A DNA stretch of 55,903 bases from 630D-37 sp037447295 (GTDB lineage: Bacteria; Chloroflexota; Anaerolineae; Anaerolineales; Villigracilaceae), in the NCBI GenBank assembly GCA_037447295.1, contig JBBIGZ010000011.1, positions 1-55,903 on the forward strand, read 5' to 3'. The notes beneath the pieces were generated by a model. That model saw only the letters and a program-made list of their open reading frames with translations, searched no databases and was not told the DNA's origin. The first letter of the stretch is position 1; every line of letters starts with the position of its first letter. Both the position numbers and the translations under genes were made by a program. This document shows, in pieces, positions 26,562 to 34,750 of this stretch.

Positions 26562-27434
26562 ATGAGCACGGAAAAGATTTCGCTTGCCATCATCGGTGGA
26601 TCGGGACTCTATCAGATGAGCGGGTTGGATGATACTCGTGAAGTGTATCCGGAGACACCCTTCGGTCGTCCCAGTGCGCCGATCGTCATCGGAACTCTGG
26701 AGGGATTGCGGGTAGGTTTTTTGGCGCGGCATGGCATCGGGCATCACATTATGCCTACCGAGGTTCCCTATCGGGCCAATATCTATGCGCTCAAAAGCCT
26801 GGGGGCGGAGCGTATAGTTAGCATTAGCGCTTGTGGTTCGCTGCGCGAGGATTACGCGCCGGGTGAGATCGTCATCCCGGATCAGCTTTTTGATTTCACC
26901 CGTCGCCGCGTTTCCTCGTTCTTCGGCGAGGGGATGGTAGGACATGTGAGCGTGGCCGACCCGTTCTGTGCCGATCTTTCGGATCAGGTGGAGGCGGCGG
27001 TGCGCGCTTGTGGTGGAAAGGTGCATCGCGGTGGGGCGATGATCACCATTGAAGGGCCACGCTTCTCCACGCGTGCCGAGTCAAACGTCTACCGTGCCTG
27101 GGGGATGTCCTTGATCGGCATGACCACTTCGCCGGAGGCCTTTTTGGCCCGCGAGGCCGAAATGTGCTATGCGGTGATGGCCCATGTCACCGATTACGAC
27201 GTATGGCATGTTAGCGAAGAGCCGGTGACCGTGGAAATGGTGATCCAGATTCTGAATCGTAATACGATGTTGGCACAGGAGGCCGTGCGCTATTTGGCCA
27301 AACATTTGCGCCCAGAACGTCATTGCACCTGCGATCAGGCGTTGGCCACGGCGTTGATCACTAATCCTGCCGTGATCCCGGCTGAAACGCGCCAAAAGCT
27401 TGACCTGTTGGTGGGAAAATACTTGCGGCAGTGA
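26562..27434 (+). CDS. mtnP: S-methyl-5'-thioadenosine phosphorylase
   Basis: This encodes 290 residues. IIGGSGLYQM (residues 10-19) is the phosphate loop, FLARHGIGHHIMPTEVPYRA (about 53-72) is the PNP/MTAP family 2 signature, and EGPRFSTRAESNVYR (about 168-182) and MTTSPEAFLAREAEMCYAVM (about 191-210) form the nucleoside pocket. It converts methylthioadenosine and phosphate to adenine and methylthioribose-1-phosphate, in polyamine and methionine salvage. The Ser/Thr pattern at the base site does not settle MTA against inosine or adenosine. It sits oddly inside an FHA-SEDS operon; the next gene starts with GTG overlapping its TGA by four bases. Confidence 0.9.
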   Translation: MSTEKISLAIIGGSGLYQMSGLDDTREVYPETPFGRPSAPIVIGTLEGLRVGFLARHGIGHHIMPTEVPYRANIYALKSLGAERIVSISACGSLREDYAPGEIVIPDQLFDFTRRRVSSFFGEGMVGHVSVADPFCADLSDQVEAAVRACGGKVHRGGAMITIEGPRFSTRAESNVYRAWGMSLIGMTTSPEAFLAREAEMCYAVMAHVTDYDVWHVSEEPVTVEMVIQILNRNTMLAQEAVRYLAKHLRPERHCTCDQALATALITNPAVIPAETRQKLDLLVGKYLRQ

Positions 27435-29818
27435 ACCTCCTACTTCAGCGTCGCCTACTTTTTTGGGCCGCGCTTTTCCTGATTTTTTATGCTCTGGTGC
27501 TCACGCTCTCGCCGGCGGTGCGGGCGCGTTCTTGGGATGTGGCGTACCGTTGGGCTCATTGGGGCGGTTTATTTTTCTGGGCACTTGGCTTTTTTTGGCT
27601 GGATTTTCTCACCGCGCGCCGGCTAGGGGAGCATGATCCGTATCTGCTCCCTCTCCTGGCGCTTTTCAGCGGTTGGGGGTTGTTGACCGTTTTTCGCCTG
27701 GATGTGGCCCTGGGCTGGAGACAGACGCTATGGTTATTGGTCGGAGTAGTGTGCTGTAGCCTGGCGATCTTCTATCCTAGGCTTCTTCTGACCCTTCAGC
27801 GCTATAAGTATCTCTGGCTCAGCGCCGGCATTTTGCTCACTGCGCTGACTTTGCTCCTCGGGCGCAATCCGGTGGGGAATGGGCCGCGGTTGTGGTTGGG
27901 GTGTTGTGGAGTCTATTTTCAGCCTTCCGAGGCCCTAAAACTGCTCTTTGTCATCTATCTGGCGGCCTACTTTGCCGAATATGTCGGCCCGCTGCAGCGC
28001 ATGGCTCTTTTTCTGCGGCCGACTTTGACCCTGATGGGCGTCGCGGTATTGATCTTGATCGTTCAACGCGACCTGGGTACGGCTTTGCTGTTGCTCTTGA
28101 TCTATGCGACGATGCTTTACCTGGGAACAGGGCGACGCGAAATCGCCCTTTTGACCCTGGTTGGCTTAGTTTTGGCGGCGGCGATCGGGTATTTTGGCAT
28201 ACCGATTGTGCGCCGACGCGTGGAGGTTTGGCTTTTCCCCTGGCAGGAGCCGAGCGGCCGCGCCTACCAGATCGTCCAGTCGCTGATCGCCATTGCCAAC
28301 GGTGGTATGTTTGGCCGCGGGCCGGGCTTAGGGTCCCCGGGTCTGGTGCCGATCGCCTATTCCGATTTCATCTTTAGTGCCATTGCCGAAGAGAGCGGGT
28401 TGTTGGGGGTGATTGCTCTCTTATCTGCCTGGGCGTTGCTGTTTTTCCGCGGCCTGATCGTGGCCTTTAATGCCCCGACGCGTTTTCAGCGCCTGTTGGC
28501 CGCCGGCATTTCGCTCTATCTCGGCCTGCAAGGGTTGGTGATCATCGGGGGCAATTTGCGCCTCTTTCCTCTGACCGGTGTCACTCTGCCTCTTTTTTCC
28601 TATGGCGGTTCCTCTCTGCTGGCAGGGATGTTCAGCATTTGCCTGCTGCTGTTGATCGACCACCATCCCGATGTAGAGCCTATTCCGCTGCGTCGCCCGC
28701 ATACCTATTACCATCTGGGAATTGGCTTTCTCCTGCTCTCCATGATGATGGCACTGGCTGCCGGCTGGTGGGGAGTGATACGCGCCGAAGGCTTGCTGGC
28801 ACGCACCGATAATCCGCGGCGGGCGATTGCCGATCGCTATGTGCGGCGTGGAAGCCTTTTGGACCGCACGAATCGCCCTTTGAACGAGACGATCGGGAGC
28901 TCCGGAAGCTATCAACGGGTCTATCGTTACCCACCCTTGAGCACCTTTCTCGGCTATACCCATGCCGTATACGGGCAGGCCGGGCTGGAGGCCAAGCTGG
29001 ATGACTGGCTGCGGGGAATGCGTGGCAATCCCTCTTTGGCCCTATGGTGGAATCGGTTGCTTTACGGCACGCCACCGCCGGGGTTGGATGTGCGCTTGAG
29101 CCTCGATCTGGAACTGCAGCGTTTTGCCGATGAACGTCTAGGCTCGCATGTTGGAGCCATCGTTGCACTGAATGCCCGTAATGGTGATGTGTTGGCAGTG
29201 GTTTCCCATCCCTGGTTCGATCCGAATCGGCTGGATGAAAACTGGGATCGTTGGATGAACGATCCGGCTTCGCCTTTCCTGAACCGTGCCATGCAGGGGC
29301 GTTATCCACCTGGGGACGTGTTGCTCCCTTGGGAAGAAGCGTTGCTGGGAAGTGGCGGCATTTACCTGCCATCCGAAGTGGAGCGTGTCCATCGGCTCTT
29401 GTTGGGCACGGGCATCGGGTCTGGACCTTTGCGACCCACCCCGTATGAAGTGGCTCAGGTGGCGGCGACGCTGAGTGCCGATGGGGTCAAGCCGGCGCCG
29501 CGGCCGGTGTTGGCGGTAAACACGCCGTTACAGGGGTGGGTGATTGTTACGCCGGAGGGCGAAGCGCAGGAGGTTCTTTCCGCACTTCAGGCGCGCAATC
29601 TGGCGCAACGTCTTGCCAGGCCACAAGATTTTGCCTGGGAGCATTTGGCCGTGGCCGAAGAGAACGGCAAACCGGTGACGTGGTATCTAACCGGCACCTT
29701 GCCGGAATGGCAGGGTAGCTTGCCGTTGACCCTGGTGGTGTTGCTGGAAGAAAACAATCCCTCCTTGGCGAGCCAGATCGGCCGGGAAATTCTACAGTGG
29801 TGGATCCTGGGGAGGTGA
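27431..29818 (+). CDS. FtsW/RodA-type SEDS protein fused to a catalytically dead penicillin-binding domain
   Basis: This encodes 795 residues and starts with GTG, overlapping mtnP by four bases. Residues 1-430 are a SEDS glycosyltransferase with about ten helices, including VGNGPRLWLGCCGVYFQPSE and VPIAYSDFIFSAIAEE (about 305-320), whose Asp corresponds to the catalytic residue of RodA. A helix at about 433-455 leads into a PBP2-like part: RRGSLLDRTNRPLN (dimerisation domain) and a transpeptidase region (about 555-795). There the catalytic motif S-x-x-K is gone: PPGSTFK of relatives is PPGDVLL. The KTG motif is also missing, the segment being VAEENGKPVTWYLTG, and the region between is short. 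Fused SEDS-PBP is reported elsewhere; a dead one here suggests a structural or activating role. Confidence 0.88.
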   Translation: MNLLLQRRLLFWAALFLIFYALVLTLSPAVRARSWDVAYRWAHWGGLFFWALGFFWLDFLTARRLGEHDPYLLPLLALFSGWGLLTVFRLDVALGWRQTLWLLVGVVCCSLAIFYPRLLLTLQRYKYLWLSAGILLTALTLLLGRNPVGNGPRLWLGCCGVYFQPSEALKLLFVIYLAAYFAEYVGPLQRMALFLRPTLTLMGVAVLILIVQRDLGTALLLLLIYATMLYLGTGRREIALLTLVGLVLAAAIGYFGIPIVRRRVEVWLFPWQEPSGRAYQIVQSLIAIANGGMFGRGPGLGSPGLVPIAYSDFIFSAIAEESGLLGVIALLSAWALLFFRGLIVAFNAPTRFQRLLAAGISLYLGLQGLVIIGGNLRLFPLTGVTLPLFSYGGSSLLAGMFSICLLLLIDHHPDVEPIPLRRPHTYYHLGIGFLLLSMMMALAAGWWGVIRAEGLLARTDNPRRAIADRYVRRGSLLDRTNRPLNETIGSSGSYQRVYRYPPLSTFLGYTHAVYGQAGLEAKLDDWLRGMRGNPSLALWWNRLLYGTPPPGLDVRLSLDLELQRFADERLGSHVGAIVALNARNGDVLAVVSHPWFDPNRLDENWDRWMNDPASPFLNRAMQGRYPPGDVLLPWEEALLGSGGIYLPSEVERVHRLLLGTGIGSGPLRPTPYEVAQVAATLSADGVKPAPRPVLAVNTPLQGWVIVTPEGEAQEVLSALQARNLAQRLARPQDFAWEHLAVAEENGKPVTWYLTGTLPEWQGSLPLTLVVLLEENNPSLASQIGREILQWWILGR

Positions 29819-29845
29819 TAAAAGATTTTGAGCAAGCTTCATCTC

Positions 29846-29923
29846 GGACCTTCTACCACTACGGTCCACCGTCTACCGTCCACCGTTCATCGTCCAACCT
29901 ACGGTCCACCGTCCACCGTCTAT
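29846..29923. repeat. Class A heptamer repeat, about 10 degenerate units
   Basis: Reading the minus strand: TAGACGGTG, GACGGTG, GACCGTA, then a degenerate part, AACGGTG, GACGGTA, GACGGTG, GACCGTA. The first unit supplies the TAG stop (29920-29922) of the downstream minus-strand gene. It fills nearly the whole gap between the convergent SEDS and S1P-lyase-like genes. Confidence 0.85.
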
Positions 29924-31353
29924 GAAAAAATTTCATCCAGCAAATCCAGCACCAGTTCCCGCAAATCGCCACGATTTGGCAGGGTGCCGACCAGACCGTA
30001 GAGGGGTGCGGTGCGCGTTGGCAAACCTTTGCCGCCACCCAGCCATGCCGATGCTTTCTCCATGATATGGCTCATCCATGGGGATGGCAGCAGACGCGCG
30101 GCGAGGTTGCTCGCGCCGATTAGACCGCGATAGAGGGATTTGCGCCAAGAGGGGCGACGGACGATTTCAACGCATTCGGCCAGGTCATGCAAGAATTCTG
30201 CCCGTACCGCGGTGTGTACGTAGTTTACGGTCATGTGCAACGAAGGCGGAAACTGTTGACGATCGAGGTGCCAGCCGCGTAGGCTCAATTCATCGGCCAG
30301 CTCATAAACATCCAGATCATCCGAGGCCACGGCGAAGACGCTCATCTCCGGTGCACCGAGGATTTTCAACCCTGGCAACGCACGAATGCCGGCCTGAAGG
30401 TATTTTGTCGTTTCCATCACGCGAGCCGTGATTTCTAGATAGCCCTCCTCGCCGAGAAAGTGGAGCAAAGCCCAGGCGGCCGCGATCGGCCCACCCGGGC
30501 GCGAGCCGCTGATGACCGGCGAAGGATATACGCCACCTGGCCAATCGGTGGAGACGAACATTTGATAGCGTCGGAGCTCGGGCCTCCGATGGAGCAAAAC
30601 CGAGGCCGGTTTGGCCGCATAGCCGAATTTGTGCAGATCGGCCGAGATCGAAGTCACGCCGGGCACGCGGAAATCGAAAGGTGGCACCGGGTAACCCAGC
30701 TTACGCACGAATGGCAACATGAATCCACCCACACAAGCATCCACATGGAAGAGCAGGCCGTATTTTTGTGCCAGTTCCCCGATCTCGGTGATCGGGTCCA
30801 CCACGCCATGGGGATAAGAAGGCGCCGAAGCGGCCAATAGGATAGTCTGATCTGTAATGGCCCGTTTCATCGCTTCCACATCGGCGCGAAAATCAGGGCG
30901 CAGCGGCACGTAAACGGGTCGCACGCCGAAGTAATGAGCTGCTTTTTCAAAGGCCGGATGAGCGCTGCGGGGTAGGATCATCTCCGGAGTGTGGATGTGG
31001 GGGCGATGAGCGCGCGCCCAATCGCGTGCCGTCTTGACGGCCAGGAGCACGCTTTCTGTACCGCCACTCGTGATGTTGCCGCGAACCTGTTCATCGCCTC
31101 CCAGCAAGGAGGCCGTCATCGAAACGACCTCGTTCTCAAATTTGCGCAAGCTGGGAAAGGCGGTTGGATTGAGACCGTTTTCGGCAAAGAAGAGCGTGTA
31201 GGCCTCTTTCAGCAAGGCATCGATTTCTTCAGAGATGTGATAAACCAGTCCAAAGACGCGTCCTTGCTGCCAGCGAATATCTTTTTCGCGAGCCATGTGC
31301 AGCGCTTCCAACACGCTTTCTTTCGATTGTCCGTGACGAGGGAAAGGTTTCAT
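29920..31353 (-). CDS. Sphingosine-1-phosphate lyase-like PLP enzyme
   Basis: This encodes 477 residues of the group II decarboxylase / sphingosine-1-phosphate lyase family. SISADLHKFGYAAKPASVLL holds the PLP Lys near residue 240. Close by are STDWPGGVYPSPVISGSRPG and AASAPSYPHGVVDPI, which follow the lyase pattern more closely than glutamate decarboxylase does. NITSGGTESVLLAVKTARD near 98 is the PLP-phosphate loop. In bacteria such lyases cleave sphingoid-base phosphates to an aldehyde and phosphoethanolamine; some Legionella and Symbiobacterium homologues are active. Whether this organism makes sphingoid bases is not visible here. The ATG at 31353 is preceded by AGGAGG at 31358-31363; the longer frame from 31380 is rejected. 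The gene is cytoplasmic or a peripheral membrane enzyme. Confidence 0.85.
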   Translation of the reverse strand: MKPFPRHGQSKESVLEALHMAREKDIRWQQGRVFGLVYHISEEIDALLKEAYTLFFAENGLNPTAFPSLRKFENEVVSMTASLLGGDEQVRGNITSGGTESVLLAVKTARDWARAHRPHIHTPEMILPRSAHPAFEKAAHYFGVRPVYVPLRPDFRADVEAMKRAITDQTILLAASAPSYPHGVVDPITEIGELAQKYGLLFHVDACVGGFMLPFVRKLGYPVPPFDFRVPGVTSISADLHKFGYAAKPASVLLHRRPELRRYQMFVSTDWPGGVYPSPVISGSRPGGPIAAAWALLHFLGEEGYLEITARVMETTKYLQAGIRALPGLKILGAPEMSVFAVASDDLDVYELADELSLRGWHLDRQQFPPSLHMTVNYVHTAVRAEFLHDLAECVEIVRRPSWRKSLYRGLIGASNLAARLLPSPWMSHIMEKASAWLGGGKGLPTRTAPLYGLVGTLPNRGDLRELVLDLLDEIFS

Positions 31354-31377
31354 GAGACCTCCTTGGTAGTGGGAGAG

Positions 31378-31440
31378 CATGAGAACATGAGAATATGTGA
31401 GGACGTGAGAACATCAGAAGACGAGAACACGAGAGGGTGA
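31378..31440. repeat. Class C degenerate repeat, unit close to GAGAACATGA
   Basis: About eight copies of a 7-9 base unit (GAGAACA, TGAGAAT, ATGTGAG, GACGTGA, GAACATC, AGAAGAC, GAGAACA, CGAGAGG). It lies directly upstream of the S1P-lyase-like gene and differs from the class A arrays. Confidence 0.6.
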
Positions 31441-31798
31441 GGAGTGTAGCTGTGACGATTTTATCCGCTTTCATCGAGAGAATTTTGGGGAACAGAGCTT
31501 TTCGGGCTTTTCCGCAAAAGCTATATCCGCTTACCAAACTTCTCGAAACTCGTGTTGTGGCTTAGGATCATCGGGTAGGCAATTCGGGAGTACGAGGCAC
31601 TTGCTTTGGCATGAGGCTTGTCGATCAAAACCGTTAGGGCGATGAAAAGCCCTGGAGGGACAGCGAGATCAAAAGAAGGGGGTAGAGAGTTTATGTGTTT
31701 ACAATTCGGTTTGGAGCTCTGGCCGGGCTCTCTCTTTATTTTTATCTATTTTTAACTTTAAAATTTGATTATCGCATTTTACACGTCATCATTTTCAC
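31441..31798. other. Intergenic stretch with no gene
   Basis: Beyond the promoter at 31799-31827 I see no convincing ORF or RNA fold. AT-rich sequence increases toward 31740-31798. Confidence 0.4.
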
Positions 31799-31827
31799 TT
31801 GCCAACTTGCCCATTCGCCTTTATAAT
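31799..31827 (+). promoter_or_regulatory. Sigma-70 promoter of the S1-domain protein gene
   Basis: TTGCCA (31799-31804), a 17-base spacer and TATAAT (31822-31827) match the consensus. Transcription would start about 31834, leaving a roughly 30-base leader before the ATG at 31865. Confidence 0.75.
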
Positions 31828-31864
31828 TCACCTGATCAAATTCCTTTGTGGAGTCGTGAACCGT

Positions 31865-33085
31865 ATGAACGAACAGGAAACCCTAAACCCGGGGGCTGCG
31901 CAAGAAGAAGCAACCGAAAATCTAGAATCCTTGCTTAGCGAGGATGCTTTGCACATTGAAGTGCCTCGAGCTGGTGAAATTCGGAAAGGGGTGATTGCCA
32001 GCATCAGCCCTTCCCAAATCTTGGTAAGCATCGGCACCAAATCTGAAGGCGTGATCAGCGCCCGGGAGCTAGAGTTAATGACCGAAGAGGAGCGCTCTGC
32101 CTTACAGGTTGGGCAGGAAATTCCGGTCTATGTACTGCGCTCTGAGGATGTGAACGGTAACGTCATCCTTTCCTACCGCCGAGCGCGAGATTACATGGCC
32201 TGGCAGCGAGTGGCAGAGGCCAAGCAAAACGACGAGGTCATCCACACCCATATCACCGGTTACAACAAAGGCGGTTTGGAAGTGGACATCTTCGGGCTGC
32301 GTGGCTTTTTACCGGCCTCGCAACTCGGCACTCTGCGACGGGCACAATCTTCGGGAGAAACGAGCGAAAATCGCTGGAAGCAATGGATCGGCGAGCCAAT
32401 TGATGTTCGTATCCTGGAATTCGACCGTGAGCGTCATCGCTTGGTCGTTTCCGAACGTGCCGCAGAACCCTCGCGCCAGGAGATGAAAATGCGCGCCGTC
32501 GCCGCTTTGGAGGAGGGTAAAGTCTACACCGGTCGTGTCACCAGTTTGGCCAATTTCGGCGCATTCGTCAATGTCAACGGAGCGGATGGTCTTGTCCATC
32601 TTTCCGAAATCTCTTGGGAGCATGTCTCTCACCCGCGCGAGGTGCTCAAGGTTGGGCAAGAGGTGCAAGTCAAAGTGATCGGGATCGATCGCGAGAACCT
32701 GCGCATTAGCCTCTCGATCCGCCAGACGATGGAAGACCCTTGGAAGCAGAAAGTGGCGCACTATAGCCGCGGGCAACTGGTCGAAGGCGTGATCACCCGT
32801 CTGACCAAATTCGGCGCCTTTGCCCGCCTGGATAGCGGCGTTGAAGGCCTGATCCACATCTCCGAGATCAGCGATCAGCGCATTCAGCATCCTAAGGAAG
32901 TGTTGCATGAGGGCGAAGTCAAAACCTTGCGCATTATCCGCATTGACCACGAGCAGCGCCGCATCGGATTGAGCTTGCGCCAGGTAGATTCTGCCGCTTT
33001 CGCCGATAAAGATTTCAAGATGCTAACCCAGGAGCTGGAAGAGCTCGAAAAGGATCAAGGCGAAGGCTCGAGGGATGAGAACTGA
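31865..33085 (+). CDS. rpsA: S1 RNA-binding domain protein (ribosomal protein S1 type), four domains
   Basis: This encodes 406 residues with an acidic N-terminus of about 35 residues. Four S1 domains follow: GEIRKGVIASISPSQILVSI (about 38-105), a second with GLEVDIFGLRGFLPASQL (about 120-195), a third with GRVTSLANFGAFVNVNGADG (about 212-290), and a fourth with GVITRLTKFGAFARLDSGVE (about 303-375). The last two are the canonical RNA-binding type. It may serve as ribosomal S1 in initiation on structured mRNAs; shorter S1 proteins can have other roles. The ATG at 31865 has a GGAG 11 bases before it; a longer frame from a TTG overlaps the promoter and is discarded. Confidence 0.92.
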   Translation: MNEQETLNPGAAQEEATENLESLLSEDALHIEVPRAGEIRKGVIASISPSQILVSIGTKSEGVISARELELMTEEERSALQVGQEIPVYVLRSEDVNGNVILSYRRARDYMAWQRVAEAKQNDEVIHTHITGYNKGGLEVDIFGLRGFLPASQLGTLRRAQSSGETSENRWKQWIGEPIDVRILEFDRERHRLVVSERAAEPSRQEMKMRAVAALEEGKVYTGRVTSLANFGAFVNVNGADGLVHLSEISWEHVSHPREVLKVGQEVQVKVIGIDRENLRISLSIRQTMEDPWKQKVAHYSRGQLVEGVITRLTKFGAFARLDSGVEGLIHISEISDQRIQHPKEVLHEGEVKTLRIIRIDHEQRRIGLSLRQVDSAAFADKDFKMLTQELEELEKDQGEGSRDEN

Positions 33086-33116
33086 GCCGTTCTGCGCGTA
33101 GCTTCTGGCACATTCT

Positions 33117-34190
33117 ATGCCCTGGATCATAGACTCACACGAGGATCTGGCCTGGAACATCCTCCAGTTCGGCCGCGATTACACCTTATCGGTTCAAGAG
33201 ACGCGAGCACAAGAGGCCGGCACGGAGGCTGTGGAACACAACGGAAACACCTTACTTGGCTGGCCAGAGTATCAACAAGGCAGGGTGGCTATTGTCTTCG
33301 CCACCCTGTTTGCCACTCCGGCGCGTCGCAAACAGCCCTGGGAACGTGTGAGCTACGCTTCTTTTGACGAAGCGCGCGCAGTATACCAACATCAGGTGCG
33401 GGTCTACCGGAATCTATGTGAGCGTCACCCGCAGCATTTCCGCCTGCTCACTTCTCGTGCTGAAATGGAATCTCATCTGCGCGAGTGGCAGGCCCCTTCC
33501 GAAGATGGACGGCCGGTTGGCTTGGTCCTTCTCATGGAGGGCGCGGAGGGCATTCGCACGCCGGACGAATTGACAGAATGGTGGGATCTGGGTTTGCGGC
33601 AGATCGGCTTGGCCTGGGCCGGCACCCGTTTTTGCGGCGGGACGGGCGAACCCGGTCCGTTGACCGATGACGGTCGCCGCTTGCTACGTGCTATGGCCGA
33701 ATTCCCCTTTGCTCTCGATCTCAGCCATATGGATGAACGCGCCGCGCTGGAAGCGTTGGATGAGTATCCAGGCCCGATCCTGGTTAGTCACGCCAATTGT
33801 GCTACTTTGTTGCGCAGTAGCAACAGCAACCGTCACCTGAGCGATCTCGTCATCCGCCGCGTGATCGACCGAGATGGCGTGATCGGTGTCGTCCCGTTTA
33901 ATCGTTTCCTGCGCGCCGGCTGGCAAAAGGGGGATCCGCGGCTGTCGTTGGATTCTCTGCTGGCACATATCGATCATATCTGTCAACTGGCCGGTGACGC
34001 TTTGCATGTCGGATTGGGTACGGATTTTGATGGCGGCTTCGGCCTGGAATCCGTCCCGCAAGAGATCGAAAGCATTGCCGATCTGCAGAAGATCGCCTCC
34101 GGGTTGGCCGAAAGAGGCTATTCGGAAGATTCGATAGCCGCCATCTTGGGGACAAATTGGCAAAGACACCTCTCCCGAACCTTGCCTTAG
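33117..34190 (+). CDS. Membrane dipeptidase-family (M19) dipeptidase
   Basis: This encodes 357 residues. It matches peptidase family M19 (renal dipeptidase type): IDSHEDLAWN at residues 5-14 has the His-x-Asp-like zinc ligands (HED instead of the usual HND/HCD), LLMEGAEGIR near 142 provides the bridging Glu, FALDLSHMDER near 201 and ILVSHANC near 221 give the His ligands, and GLGTDFDGGFG near 301 the Asp. The enzyme hydrolyses dipeptides. There is no signal peptide, so it is likely cytoplasmic. It is 31 bases after the S1 gene and followed by a small membrane protein after three bases. Confidence 0.88.
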   Translation: MPWIIDSHEDLAWNILQFGRDYTLSVQETRAQEAGTEAVEHNGNTLLGWPEYQQGRVAIVFATLFATPARRKQPWERVSYASFDEARAVYQHQVRVYRNLCERHPQHFRLLTSRAEMESHLREWQAPSEDGRPVGLVLLMEGAEGIRTPDELTEWWDLGLRQIGLAWAGTRFCGGTGEPGPLTDDGRRLLRAMAEFPFALDLSHMDERAALEALDEYPGPILVSHANCATLLRSSNSNRHLSDLVIRRVIDRDGVIGVVPFNRFLRAGWQKGDPRLSLDSLLAHIDHICQLAGDALHVGLGTDFDGGFGLESVPQEIESIADLQKIASGLAERGYSEDSIAAILGTNWQRHLSRTLP

Positions 34191-34193
34191 GCT

Positions 34194-34652
34194 ATGTCTG
34201 CGAACTCACTTCCTTCTCCAGGTGCTCTAAACGGTCCTTCACGGCGTTGGCGGGTGCGTGCCGGACTTTTCCTGAGCTTCTTCGGCTTCTTTGTGCTGAT
34301 CGTAGGGGCTAAACCCGGCTGGTTGGGTCTGGATCGAAGCCCGGTGGTCGGCTTTGTGCAGACGGCGGTTTTTGTTATTGGGTTGGGCATCCTTTGCCTC
34401 GGTGGGTGGACAACGTTCGTTGCACTATGGGAGAATCGAGCTCGTTCTATTCTGGCCGATATCGGTTTGCGGTTGGTGGCAACCGGTTATGTGATCGCAA
34501 TCTTTGCCGGCATGGCGGATGTTTTCGGCTTTGGCAGCCAGTCACTGCCTAAAGTTCCGTTCTTCGGCCCCTGGCAAGCTTATGGTGTAATGCTAGGCCA
34601 GGGCATTATCCTGCTTGGGTTTCTGCTCATGCTCCCCGTCAAAACACACTAA
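34194..34652 (+). CDS. Small polytopic membrane protein, function unknown
   Basis: This encodes 152 residues with four membrane helices (about 24-40, 50-75, 98-115 and 127-147) and short loops. No family is recognised. It starts three bases after the dipeptidase stop, so it is probably co-transcribed. Proteins with this shape are frequent in Chloroflexota genomes. Confidence 0.7.
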   Translation: MSANSLPSPGALNGPSRRWRVRAGLFLSFFGFFVLIVGAKPGWLGLDRSPVVGFVQTAVFVIGLGILCLGGWTTFVALWENRARSILADIGLRLVATGYVIAIFAGMADVFGFGSQSLPKVPFFGPWQAYGVMLGQGIILLGFLLMLPVKTH

Positions 34653-34750
34653 GTGGGAACTTCAGGGCGTCTCTTGACGTCCTTGTAGGTGTTTCTTCAC
34701 TCGTTTTGCGATCCATTGGACAAACTGCAGCGTTTGCCCGGGAGGCTTTT

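Noticed and set aside
31799..31864. Longer S1 protein beginning at a TTG at 31799
   Set aside because: That start is inside the -35 box of a consensus promoter.
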